Origin: Candidatus Brevibacterium intestinigallinarum
GTDB taxonomy: Bacteria; Actinomycetota; Actinomycetes; Actinomycetales; Brevibacteriaceae
Assembly (NCBI GenBank): GCA_019117325.1
Contig: DWZY01000198.1
Span: 1 to 9,401, forward strand
Reading direction: 5' to 3'
DNA length: 9,401 nucleotides
Under the pieces are notes generated by a model, which had not been told where the DNA came from, searched no databases, and saw nothing but the letters and a program-made list of their open reading frames with translations. The translations under genes and the position numbers were made by a program. Below are positions 1 through 8,398 of the stretch, piece by piece. The first letter of the stretch is position 1. The number at the start of each line of letters is the position of its first letter.

Positions 1-1
1 C

Positions 2-286
2 GCGGCGGTGCCCGGGTACCGGGTGGCGGGCAAGACAGGCACCGCGCAGGCGCCCGCGGCAGAGGGCGGCGGCTACGATGGCTACACCGCGTCGTTCGTG
101 GGCGTCGCCCCCGCGGAGGACCCCCGGATCGCCGTGTCCGTCACCCTGCAGCGCCCTCGCAAGGGCTACTACGGCGGACAGTCCGCCGCGCCCGTGTTCT
201 CCGACGTGACCGGATTCGCGCTCCGCCACCTGCGTGTGCCACTGTCGACCGGCTCTCCCTCCGACACCCCGACCGAATGGAAATGA
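2..286 (+). CDS. ftsI: FtsI/PBP3 septal peptidoglycan D,D-transpeptidase, C-terminal end (partial)
   Basis: Only the last 94 residues are present; the gene enters from before the window in frame 2 and stops at TGA 284-286. FtsI is the class B penicillin-binding protein of the divisome. It cross-links new septal peptidoglycan outside the membrane and works with the FtsW polymerase encoded downstream. The third active-site motif of the penicillin-binding transpeptidases is visible as KTGTAQ (K codon at 32-34), followed by a Tyr/Gly-rich stretch and ASFVGVAP, then a conserved tail with GGQSAAPVF. The Ser-x-x-Lys and Ser-x-Asn motifs lie outside the window. Placement directly before murE is the usual actinobacterial dcw order. 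Assignment as FtsI rather than another class B PBP rests on the fragment plus this context. The stop overlaps the ATG of murE (ATGA at 283-286). Confidence 0.93.
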   Translation, partial: AAVPGYRVAGKTGTAQAPAAEGGGYDGYTASFVGVAPAEDPRIAVSVTLQRPRKGYYGGQSAAPVFSDVTGFALRHLRVPLSTGSPSDTPTEWK

Positions 287-1815
287 TGAAGCTCTCCGAC
301 CTCGACCTGCCATCCGACGCCCGCATCCTGGGGGATGCGGACCGCGCCGTCGGGGGCGTCTCGCAGGATTCGCGCCAGGCCGCAGCGGGCGACCTGTGGG
401 CGGCGCTGCCGGGGGCCCGCGTGCACGGGGCGAGCTTCGCGGCAGAGGTGCTGGGCCGCGGTGTCGACGCCGTGCTCACCGACGCCCGCGGTCTGGACCT
501 CATCCGCCAGGCGGTGGACGACCTCGGCGGTCTGACAGTCGTCCTCGTCGAGGAGCCCCGCGCGGTGCTGGGAGCGATCTCCGCGCAGGTCTTCGGCACA
601 GATCCCGGACAGCCCCGGCTGTACGGCCTCACCGGCACGAACGGGAAGACGACGACCGCGTACATCCTCGACGCGCTGCTGCGGGGGATGGGGCGGACGA
701 CGGGACTCATCGGCACCGTCGAGACGACGATCGCGGGCGTGCGCGCGCCCAGCGTGCGGACGACACCGGAGGCTCCCGACCTGCACCGGCTCTTCCGCAC
801 CATGCGGGAGCACGGCGTCGAGGACTGCACGATGGAGGTGTCCTCGCACGCTCTGGCGCAGCATCGCGTCGACGGCGCGCTGTTCCGCGTCGCGGGCTTC
901 ACCAACCTGAGCCAGGACCACCTCGACTTCCACCCGACTATGAACGACTACTTCGAGGCCAAGGCGACGCTCTTCACGCCCGCGCATTCGCAGGCGGGCG
1001 TCATCGTCGTCGAGGACGCCTGGGGCGAGCGGATGCACGCGGCCGCACAGGTGCCGGTGCGGTCGCTGTCCGGCGACCCGGACCGGGAGCCTGACTACCT
1101 CCTGGTCCGCTCCGAGGATCCGGACCGGTTCGTCCTGCGGCTGCCGGACGGCGCCGAGGTCCCGGCCCGGTCGCCGCTTCCCGGAGACTTCAACCGCACC
1201 AACACCGCCCTCGCCCTCGCGCTCCTGCACGCGGACGGCGCGAGCGCGGACGAACTCACCCGCGCGGCAGCGGGTCTGGAGGTCGTCGTCCCCGGCCGCA
1301 TGGAGCGCGTCCACGAGACGGCGCCGCTGGCGGTCGTCGACTACTCGCACACCCCGGACGCACTGGACAAGGTGCTGGGCGGCCTGGACGGGACGGGGTC
1401 CCCTCTGGTCCTCGTCGTGGGCGCCGGCGGCGATCGCGATGCGACGAAGCGGCACGCGATGGGCGCGGTCGCGGCACGACGGGCGGACGTGGTGATCATC
1501 ACGGACGACAACCCCCGGTCGGAGGACCCCGCACTCATCCGCGCGGCCGTCCTCGGCGGTGCGCGCGAGGCCATCGCGCAGGGCGACGCGCGCACGGCGC
1601 CGGAGCACCTCCACGAGCGCGCATCCCGCGCGGACGCTATCGAGGAGGCGGTCCGGCTCGCGGGTGACACGGGCACGATCCTGGTCGCCGGGAAGGGGCA
1701 CGAGACCGGGCAGGAGATCGCCGGTCGAGTGCACCCGTTCGATGACCGTCAGCGGACACGCGAGGCGATCGCGGTGCGGTCGGGTCATCCGGCACCCGGT
1801 AGAGTTCAGGATTGA
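283..1815 (+). CDS. murE: UDP-MurNAc-tripeptide synthetase MurE (third-residue diamino acid ligase)
   Basis: About 510 residues, normal for the family. This cytoplasmic ATP-dependent ligase adds the third, diamino acid to UDP-MurNAc-L-Ala-D-Glu. Numbering from ATG 283, an N-terminal UMP-binding domain contains DSR and GDLWAALPG. It is followed by the ATP-binding loop GTNGKTTT (Lys122), EVSSHAL (from Glu185), TNLSQDHLDFH (from Thr207), and Lys227 in YFEAK, at the position of the carbamoylated lysine of E. coli MurE. Next come PGRMERV (from Pro337), DNPR (409-412) and GKGHE (470-474). In characterised enzymes DNPR and the Gly and Glu of GKGHE contact meso-diaminopimelate, so DAP is the likely substrate. 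Lys or Orn cannot be excluded in this phylum. Starts at ATG 277, 283 and 286 are all in frame. I chose 283 because it forms an ATGA overlap with the ftsI stop; no clear Shine-Dalgarno separates them. The gene ends one base before murF. Confidence 0.96.
   Translation: MMKLSDLDLPSDARILGDADRAVGGVSQDSRQAAAGDLWAALPGARVHGASFAAEVLGRGVDAVLTDARGLDLIRQAVDDLGGLTVVLVEEPRAVLGAISAQVFGTDPGQPRLYGLTGTNGKTTTAYILDALLRGMGRTTGLIGTVETTIAGVRAPSVRTTPEAPDLHRLFRTMREHGVEDCTMEVSSHALAQHRVDGALFRVAGFTNLSQDHLDFHPTMNDYFEAKATLFTPAHSQAGVIVVEDAWGERMHAAAQVPVRSLSGDPDREPDYLLVRSEDPDRFVLRLPDGAEVPARSPLPGDFNRTNTALALALLHADGASADELTRAAAGLEVVVPGRMERVHETAPLAVVDYSHTPDALDKVLGGLDGTGSPLVLVVGAGGDRDATKRHAMGAVAARRADVVIITDDNPRSEDPALIRAAVLGGAREAIAQGDARTAPEHLHERASRADAIEEAVRLAGDTGTILVAGKGHETGQEIAGRVHPFDDRQRTREAIAVRSGHPAPGRVQD
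1808..1811 (+). promoter_or_regulatory. Ribosome binding site of murF (AGGA)
   Basis: AGGA is five bases before ATG 1817. It supports 1817 as the murF start over earlier in-frame positions inside murE. The surrounding 40 bases are visibly richer in A and T than the flanking coding DNA, which may keep the start region unpaired. Confidence 0.6.
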
Positions 1816-1816
1816 T

Positions 1817-3280
1817 ATGAAGCCTTTCTCAGCACAGGATCTGGCCGATGCCACGAGCGGCGAGCTCTACGGCATCGCACCGGACGCACAGCTCTCGGCG
1901 GGGGTCGTCACGGACTCCCGCGACGTCTCGACCGGGGACATCTACGTCGCCCGTCGCGGTGACCAGCGGGACGGACTCGACTTCGCCCCGGCCGCCATGG
2001 CGGCGGGCGCCGCACTCATCGTCGCCGAGGCGGTGCCCACGGTCGACGGAGAGCACCTGCCCACGCTGGTCGTGCAGGACGCCACGGAGGCGCTGGGCCG
2101 CATCGCCCGCCTCAACGTCGAGTCGCTCCGCGCCGACGGGGACCTGACGGTCATCGCGATCACCGGCTCCGCCGGGAAGACGACGGTCAAGGATCTCGTG
2201 GGCGACCTCCTGTCGTCCGCCGGTGAGACCGTCTGGCCGCCCAAGTCGTTCAACAACGAGGTGGGCGTCCCCCTCACGGCGCTGCGGGCAGATGAGTCCA
2301 CCCGCTTCCTCGTGCTGGAGATGGGCGCCCGCTCGATCGGCAACCTCACGTACCTCACGTCTCTCGTGACCCCGGACATCGCCGTGGAGCTCATGGTCGG
2401 CACCGCCCACTCCGGCGTCTTCGGCTCGATCGAGAACACCGCGCGCGCGAAGGCGGAGCTCGTCGAGGCGCTGCCCTCGGGCGGCACCGCCGTCCTCAAC
2501 GCGGACGATCCCCGGGTGCGGGCGATGGTCGATGTGCTGCCCGAGGGCGCGGACGTCCTCTGGTTCTCCGCGGCCGGTCGCACGCAGGTCGAGGGGTCCG
2601 ATGCCCCCGTCGTGACCGCCGAGCACGTGGTGACCGCCGCCTCCGGCCGGCCGCGCTTCACGCTGGGCGTGCCCGGCGCGGACCCGACGGAGGTCGAACT
2701 GGCTCTCGTGGGGGAGCACCACGTGGCGAACGCGCTGGCGGCCGCCGCCGTCGCGCACCGCTGCGGACTGTCCGCGCGCTCGATCGTGACGACGCTCGCG
2801 ACCTCGGGCGCCGCCAGCCGCTGGCGGATGGAGCTCATCGACTCCCCGTCGGGCGTCACGGTCCTCAACGACGCGTACAACGCGAACCCGGACTCGATGC
2901 GGTCCGCCCTCAAGACGCTCGCGGCGATGGGCCGCGGCGACGAGGACAACCCGTCGCGCCGCACTGTCGCCGTCATCGGCGAGATGCTGGAGCTGGGGGA
3001 GGATTCGCGCCAGGCGCACGCGGACATCGGCGAACTCGTCGTCCGCCTCAACATCGACCGCACGATCGTCATCGGCGATGGCGCGCGCCCCGCCTTCCAG
3101 GCCGCGGAGCTCGAGGGCTCCTGGGGCAACGAGGCCGTGTGGGTGCCCACGATCGCGGAGGCCCGCGAACTGCTGCGGGCCGAGCTGCAGCCCGGCGACC
3201 TCGTGCTCTTCAAGTCCTCGAACGACGCGGGCCTGCGCTTCCTGGGCGATGAGATCGCAGGGGTGACGGTCGCATCATGA
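1817..3280 (+). CDS. murF: UDP-MurNAc-tripeptide:D-Ala-D-Ala ligase MurF
   Basis: The product has 487 residues. It is the last cytoplasmic Mur ligase and joins D-Ala-D-Ala to UDP-MurNAc-tripeptide using ATP. Visible landmarks are TDSR in the N-terminal domain, the P-loop GSAGKTT (Lys121), FNNE (145-148) followed by GVPLT, EMGAR (from Glu168), VGTAHSGVFGS, the adenine-binding segment GEHHVANALAA (His301, His302, Asn305), DAYNANPDSM (from Asp352) and GEMLELGEDS near the C-terminal domain. GSAGKTT with DAYNANPDSM separates MurF from the other three ligases. Most MurFs read H-N-x-x-N where this one reads H-H-x-x-N. The start is ATG 1817, one base after the murE stop. AGGA at 1808-1811, five bases before it, is a fair ribosome site. 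The same reading frame stays open upstream inside murE, but that part has no MurF character. The stop overlaps mraY (ATGA at 3277-3280). Confidence 0.96.
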   Translation: MKPFSAQDLADATSGELYGIAPDAQLSAGVVTDSRDVSTGDIYVARRGDQRDGLDFAPAAMAAGAALIVAEAVPTVDGEHLPTLVVQDATEALGRIARLNVESLRADGDLTVIAITGSAGKTTVKDLVGDLLSSAGETVWPPKSFNNEVGVPLTALRADESTRFLVLEMGARSIGNLTYLTSLVTPDIAVELMVGTAHSGVFGSIENTARAKAELVEALPSGGTAVLNADDPRVRAMVDVLPEGADVLWFSAAGRTQVEGSDAPVVTAEHVVTAASGRPRFTLGVPGADPTEVELALVGEHHVANALAAAAVAHRCGLSARSIVTTLATSGAASRWRMELIDSPSGVTVLNDAYNANPDSMRSALKTLAAMGRGDEDNPSRRTVAVIGEMLELGEDSRQAHADIGELVVRLNIDRTIVIGDGARPAFQAAELEGSWGNEAVWVPTIAEARELLRAELQPGDLVLFKSSNDAGLRFLGDEIAGVTVAS

Positions 3281-4357
3281 TCGCTGTCATCCTCGCCGCG
3301 GTCATCGCCCTCGTGCTCGCCCTGGTCGGCACGCCGGCGTTCATCCGCGTCCTCGTCAAGCAGGGCTACGGCCAGTTCATCCGCGATGACGGACCCAAGT
3401 CGCACGCGACGAAGCGCGGGACCCCCACGATGGGCGGCGTCGTCATCATCGGCGCCGCAGTCCTGGCGTACTTCCTGGGACACCTGTTCACGGGCTCCGC
3501 TCCCACGGTCTCCGGACTCCTCGTCCTCTGGCTGGCGGTGGGCCTGGGCACCGTGGGCTTCCTCGACGACTACATCAAGGTCTCGAAGCAGCGCAGCCTG
3601 GGACTGCGCCCCCTGGGCAAGATCCTGGGCCAGGGCTTCGTGGGCGTCTCGTTCTCCGTGCTTGCGCTCCTGTTCCCGGACGCGCACGGCGTCACCCCCG
3701 CCTCGACGGCGGTCTCGTTCGTCCGCGATCTGCCGCTGGACCTCGCGTTCGCGGGCGCCGCTGTGGGCTTCATCCTCTTCATCCTGTGGGCGAACCTCAT
3801 CGTCACCGCGGTGTCGAACGCCGTGAACCTCACCGACGGGCTGGACGGCCTGGCCGCCGGCTCCGCCGTCGTCGTCTTCACGGGATACATCCTCATCAAC
3901 CTCTGGCAGTCGACGCAGAACTGCGTGCTGCAGTCCACCGCGACCGCCGGCTGCTACGAGGTCCGCGATCCCCGGGACCTCGCGATGGTGGGCGCGGCCA
4001 TGACCGCCGCGTGCCTGGGCTTCCTCTGGTGGAACACCTCCCCGGCGAAGATCTTCATGGGCGACACGGGCTCCCTGGCGATCGGCGGTGCCCTGGCCGG
4101 CATCGCGATCCTGTCGCGCACGGAGATCCTGCTCATCGTCCTGGGCGGCCTGTTCGTCATCATCACGCTGTCCGTCATCATCCAGGTCGCCTCGTTCAAG
4201 GCGACGGGCAAGCGCGTCTTCCGGATGGCGCCGCTCCAGCACCACTTCGAGCTCAAGGGGTGGGCGGAGGTCACGATCGTCGTGCGCTTCTGGATCATCG
4301 CGATCCTCTTCGTCATCGCCGGCGTCGCGCTCTTCTACGCGGAATGGCTGGCGCACC

Positions 4358-4365
<8 letters not shown>
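3277..4365 (+). CDS. mraY: Phospho-N-acetylmuramoyl-pentapeptide transferase MraY
   Basis: The product is a 362-residue polytopic membrane protein with about ten hydrophobic segments. It transfers phospho-MurNAc-pentapeptide from UDP to undecaprenyl phosphate on the cytoplasmic face of the membrane, forming lipid I. The signature motifs are complete: DDGPKSH followed by GTPTMGG near the N-terminus, the Asp pair in GFLDDY (Asp97, Asp98), NAVNLTDGLDG (181-191), AKIFMGDTGS with the third catalytic-site aspartate (Asp263), and the histidine-containing loop PLQHHFELKGW (His322, His323). The loop around residues 213-231 holds two cysteines (216 and 226) and ends in CYEVRDP, a form I associate with actinobacterial MraY. 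It starts at ATG 3277, overlapping the murF stop by four bases; AGGGG at 3259-3263 lies too far upstream to be a convincing ribosome site. The 3' end overlaps murD by eight bases if murD starts at TTG 4358. Confidence 0.97.
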
Positions 4366-5934
<1,569 letters not shown>

Positions 5935-5938
<4 letters not shown>

Positions 5939-7227
5939 GGGGGGCTGCGGTCGTGGACGAGAAGCCGACTGCGGTCCGGGAGGAGAGTGCGGGCGGTGCA
6001 TCCGCGCGCCTGGGCCCCGTCGCGGGGCTCCGGCGGGTGCTGGAGCTGCCGGCGACCAGCTATGTCGTGGTCTTCGCGAGCGTCGTCGCGCTCACCGGCT
6101 TCGGGCTCATCATGGTCCTGTCCGCGTCGTCGATCACGGCGTACGACGGCGGTGCCGGCAACTCGTTCGGGATCTTCGCCCGCCAGGCGATGTTCGCAGT
6201 CCTGGGCATCGTCGCTTTGCTCGTGCTGTCCCGGCTGGGGTCGCGGTGGTGGCGCCCGCTCGCGTGGGGCGCCTTCGCTCTGGCTCTGCTGCTGCAGGCG
6301 CTCACCCTGACGCCGCTGGGCGTCGAGGTGAACGGCTCGCGCAGCTGGATCGCCATCGTCGGATCGGTCCGCCTGCAGCCGGCGGAGCTCGTCAAGGTCG
6401 CACTGGCGGTCTGGCTGGGCGCGGTCCTGGGCCACCGCGACGTGCGGCAGCACCCCTGGCGCACGTGGGCCATCGCGGTCGCGGGGCTGCTGGCGGCCAC
6501 GGGACTCATCATGGCCGGTCGCGACCTGGGCACCGCGATCATCGTGTTCCTCCTCTTCATGGGCGCGCTCCTCGTGTCCGACCTGCCGATCCTCGCCTCG
6601 CTGGGCACCGCGGTGGCCGGCGCCGCAGGGGTGGGGCTCTTCGTCGTCACGAGCGCGAACCGCCTCCAGCGCGTCGTCGCTTCCCTCACCGGGCACGAGG
6701 ACGCGTCCGCTGACGATCTGCTGGGCACGCACTGGCAGTCCTCGCACGGCGAGTACGCGCTGGCCTCCGGCGGATTCTTCGGGGTGGGATTGGGCGCCAG
6801 CCGCGAGAAGTGGTCATGGCTGCCGGAGGCCCACAACGACTTCATCTTCGCGATCATCGGCGAGGAGCTGGGGCTGGCCGGCACCCTGCTCGTCATCGCC
6901 CTCTTCGTCCTGCTGGGCTGGGGCCTGCTGCGCGTCGCGCTGCGCGCGGAGGACCCGCTCATGCGCATCACGACGATGGCCGTGTTCATGTGGATCATCG
7001 GCCAGGCGGCCGTGAACATCGCGGTCGTCGTCAAACTGCTCCCCGTCATCGGCGTCCCCCTGCCGTACGTGTCGTACGGTGGGTCTGCGCTCGTCGCGAA
7101 CCTCATGGCGGCGGGAGTCGTCCTCGCGTTCGCGCGGCAGGAGCCGGGCGCGCGGGAGGCGCTCCGCCGTCGCCGCCGTCGCCGTTCCCTGTCCGTCCTC
7201 GCCCGCACCCCCGGAGGCCGCTCATGA
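5935..7227 (+). CDS. ftsW: FtsW, SEDS-family septal peptidoglycan glycosyltransferase
   Basis: The product has 430 residues. It is a polytopic membrane protein that polymerises lipid II into glycan strands at the septum, paired with FtsI. A charged N-terminal tail of about 40 residues precedes the first membrane segment. SEDS landmarks are NGSRSWI (from Asn133), QPAELVK (from Gln148), RDLGTA (Asp197), LASGGFFGVGLG, LPEAHNDFIF with the putative catalytic aspartate (Asp302, the counterpart of E. coli FtsW Asp297), GEELGL and LPYVSYGGS (Pro377 to Ser382). FtsW rather than RodA is chosen because the gene sits between murD and murG. The C-terminus is basic with seven consecutive arginines (codons 7165-7185). 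ATG 5935 overlaps the murD stop as ATGA. GTG 5953, preceded by AGGGGG at 5938-5943, would give a 424-residue protein and is a serious alternative start. Confidence 0.95.
7165..7185 (+). repeat. Arginine-codon run (CGC/CGT) near the end of ftsW
   Basis: Seven consecutive Arg codons alternate CGC and CGT, giving a short CGCCGT-like repeat. They encode the basic cytoplasmic tail that follows the last membrane segment of FtsW, which is in line with positive-inside topology. Confidence 0.8.
7213..7217 (+). promoter_or_regulatory. Ribosome binding site of murG (GGAGG)
   Basis: GGAGG lies six bases before ATG 7224 and is the strongest Shine-Dalgarno match at any junction in the window. It is embedded in the Pro-Gly-Gly codons near the end of ftsW. 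Together with the ATGA overlap it fixes the murG start firmly and suggests that murG can be initiated independently as well as by coupling. Confidence 0.85.
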
Positions 7228-8396
7228 CACTGTCCGTTCTGCTGGCCGGCGGCGGCACCGCCGGTCACGTCTCGCCGCTCCTCGCGATCGCGGGCGACAT
7301 CCGCTTCCAGGAGCCGGAGGCGGACATCGTGGTCCTCGGCACCCAGGAGGGCCTCGAGACTCGCCTGGTGCCCGCCGCCGGATACGACCTCGAGACCATC
7401 GCGAAGGTGCCGATGCCGCGCCGACCGTCCGCGGACGCGCTGCGGTTCCCCGGACGGTTCCGCCGTGCAGTGTCCGAGGTCGTCGACCTCCTCCGCGACC
7501 GCAGCGTCGACGTGGTGCTGGGCGTGGGCGGCTACGTCTCCACCCCGGCCTACCTGGCCGCCCGCCGGACCGGCACCCCGATCGTCGTCCACGAGGCGAA
7601 TGCGCGACCGGGCCTGGCGAACCGGGTGGGCGCGATGCTGACCCGTCCCGACCTCGTGGGCTACGCGTTCGCGGGCACGCCGCTCAAGGGACGCCACGTG
7701 GGCATGCCCATGCACCCCCGGATCGAGGCCGTCGACTACGACGAGGCCGAGCACCGGCGCGCGGCCCGGCGCGCGCTGGACCTGGACGAGGAGATGCCCA
7801 CGCTCGTCGTGACGGGCGGATCCCTGGGTGCGCAGTCTCTGAATGACGCTTTCGCGTCCGCCATGCAGGCGATCGTCGACGCCGGCGTCCAGGTGCTGCA
7901 CATCACGGGTGCGGGCAAGGGCGAGGCCCTGCGCGAGGCCGCGGCCGCGCACCCGCACTACCACGTCCGCGACTACGTCGACGGGATGGAGAACGCCTAC
8001 CTGGCCGCGGACCTCCTGGTCTGCCGTGCCGGTGCGGGCACGGTCGCCGAGGTCTCCGTCATGTGGGTCCCCGCCGTCTTCGTGCCGCTGGCGATCGGCA
8101 ACGGCGAGCAGCGACTGAATGCGGCCGCTCACGTGGACGCGGGCGCCGCGCTCATGATCGACGACGCGGATCTCACCGGAGATGTCGTGGTCGACACGAT
8201 CCTCCCGCTCGTCACCGACGACGAGCGGCTGACGGCGATGCGCGAGGCCGCGCGCCGCGCTGCGTTTCCCGGCACCGCCGCACGGACCATGACATCGATG
8301 GTGTTCGACGCGGCGGGCCTCGCGCACCCCGGCCGCGAGTACGGACCGGAGCAGTGGACGAAGCACGAGCGCTTCTATCGGACGGGTGAGGAATGA
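7224..8396 (+). CDS. murG: UDP-GlcNAc:undecaprenyl-pyrophosphoryl-MurNAc-pentapeptide GlcNAc transferase MurG
   Basis: The product has 390 residues. It is a peripheral GT28-family enzyme on the inner membrane face that adds GlcNAc to lipid I, producing lipid II for FtsW. It has two Rossmann-like domains. The N-terminal one has the glycine-rich loop GGGTAGHVSP (from Gly9, His15), GVGGYVSTPA and HEANARPGLANR (from His123). The C-terminal one has GGSLGAQSLN (from Gly198), the UDP-GlcNAc-binding region CRAGAGTVAE (Arg268 to Glu276) and GNGEQRLNAA (Glu295, Gln296). The length is slightly above the E. coli enzyme because of a C-terminal extension rich in charged and aromatic residues. The start at ATG 7224 is secured by GGAGG six bases upstream and by the ATGA overlap with ftsW. 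Confidence 0.97.
   Translation: MTLSVLLAGGGTAGHVSPLLAIAGDIRFQEPEADIVVLGTQEGLETRLVPAAGYDLETIAKVPMPRRPSADALRFPGRFRRAVSEVVDLLRDRSVDVVLGVGGYVSTPAYLAARRTGTPIVVHEANARPGLANRVGAMLTRPDLVGYAFAGTPLKGRHVGMPMHPRIEAVDYDEAEHRRAARRALDLDEEMPTLVVTGGSLGAQSLNDAFASAMQAIVDAGVQVLHITGAGKGEALREAAAAHPHYHVRDYVDGMENAYLAADLLVCRAGAGTVAEVSVMWVPAVFVPLAIGNGEQRLNAAAHVDAGAALMIDDADLTGDVVVDTILPLVTDDERLTAMREAARRAAFPGTAARTMTSMVFDAAGLAHPGREYGPEQWTKHERFYRTGEE
8388..8392 (+). promoter_or_regulatory. Ribosome binding site GAGGA deciding the murC start
   Basis: GAGGA at the end of murG directly abuts ATG 8393 (no spacer) but is six bases before the second in-frame ATG at 8399. Normal Shine-Dalgarno spacing therefore favours 8399 as the main murC start, even though ATG 8393 makes the ATGA overlap seen at the other junctions. 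The two starts differ by two residues only. Confidence 0.65.
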
Positions 8397-8398
8397 GC

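Noticed and set aside
1559..1816. N-terminal extension of MurF inside murE (frame open from 1559)
   Set aside because: The added residues are basic low-complexity sequence from the alternative frame of murE. ATG 1817 has a ribosome site and the expected MurF N-terminus.
169..1854. 561-codon open frame on the minus strand opposite murE
   Set aside because: Shadow of murE codon structure; Arg/Val/His-rich without family features.
1942..4356. 804-codon open frame on the minus strand across murF and mraY
   Set aside because: Long antisense frames are expected at this GC content. The translation is low-complexity Arg/Ala/Asp/Ser with no recognisable domain, and the opposite strand holds two clearly conserved genes.
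6514..6531. FtsW reads GRDLGT where many SEDS proteins have PDLGT
   Set aside because: The key DLGT is intact, and the preceding residues vary in actinobacterial FtsW as far as I know, so I do not count it as a defect.
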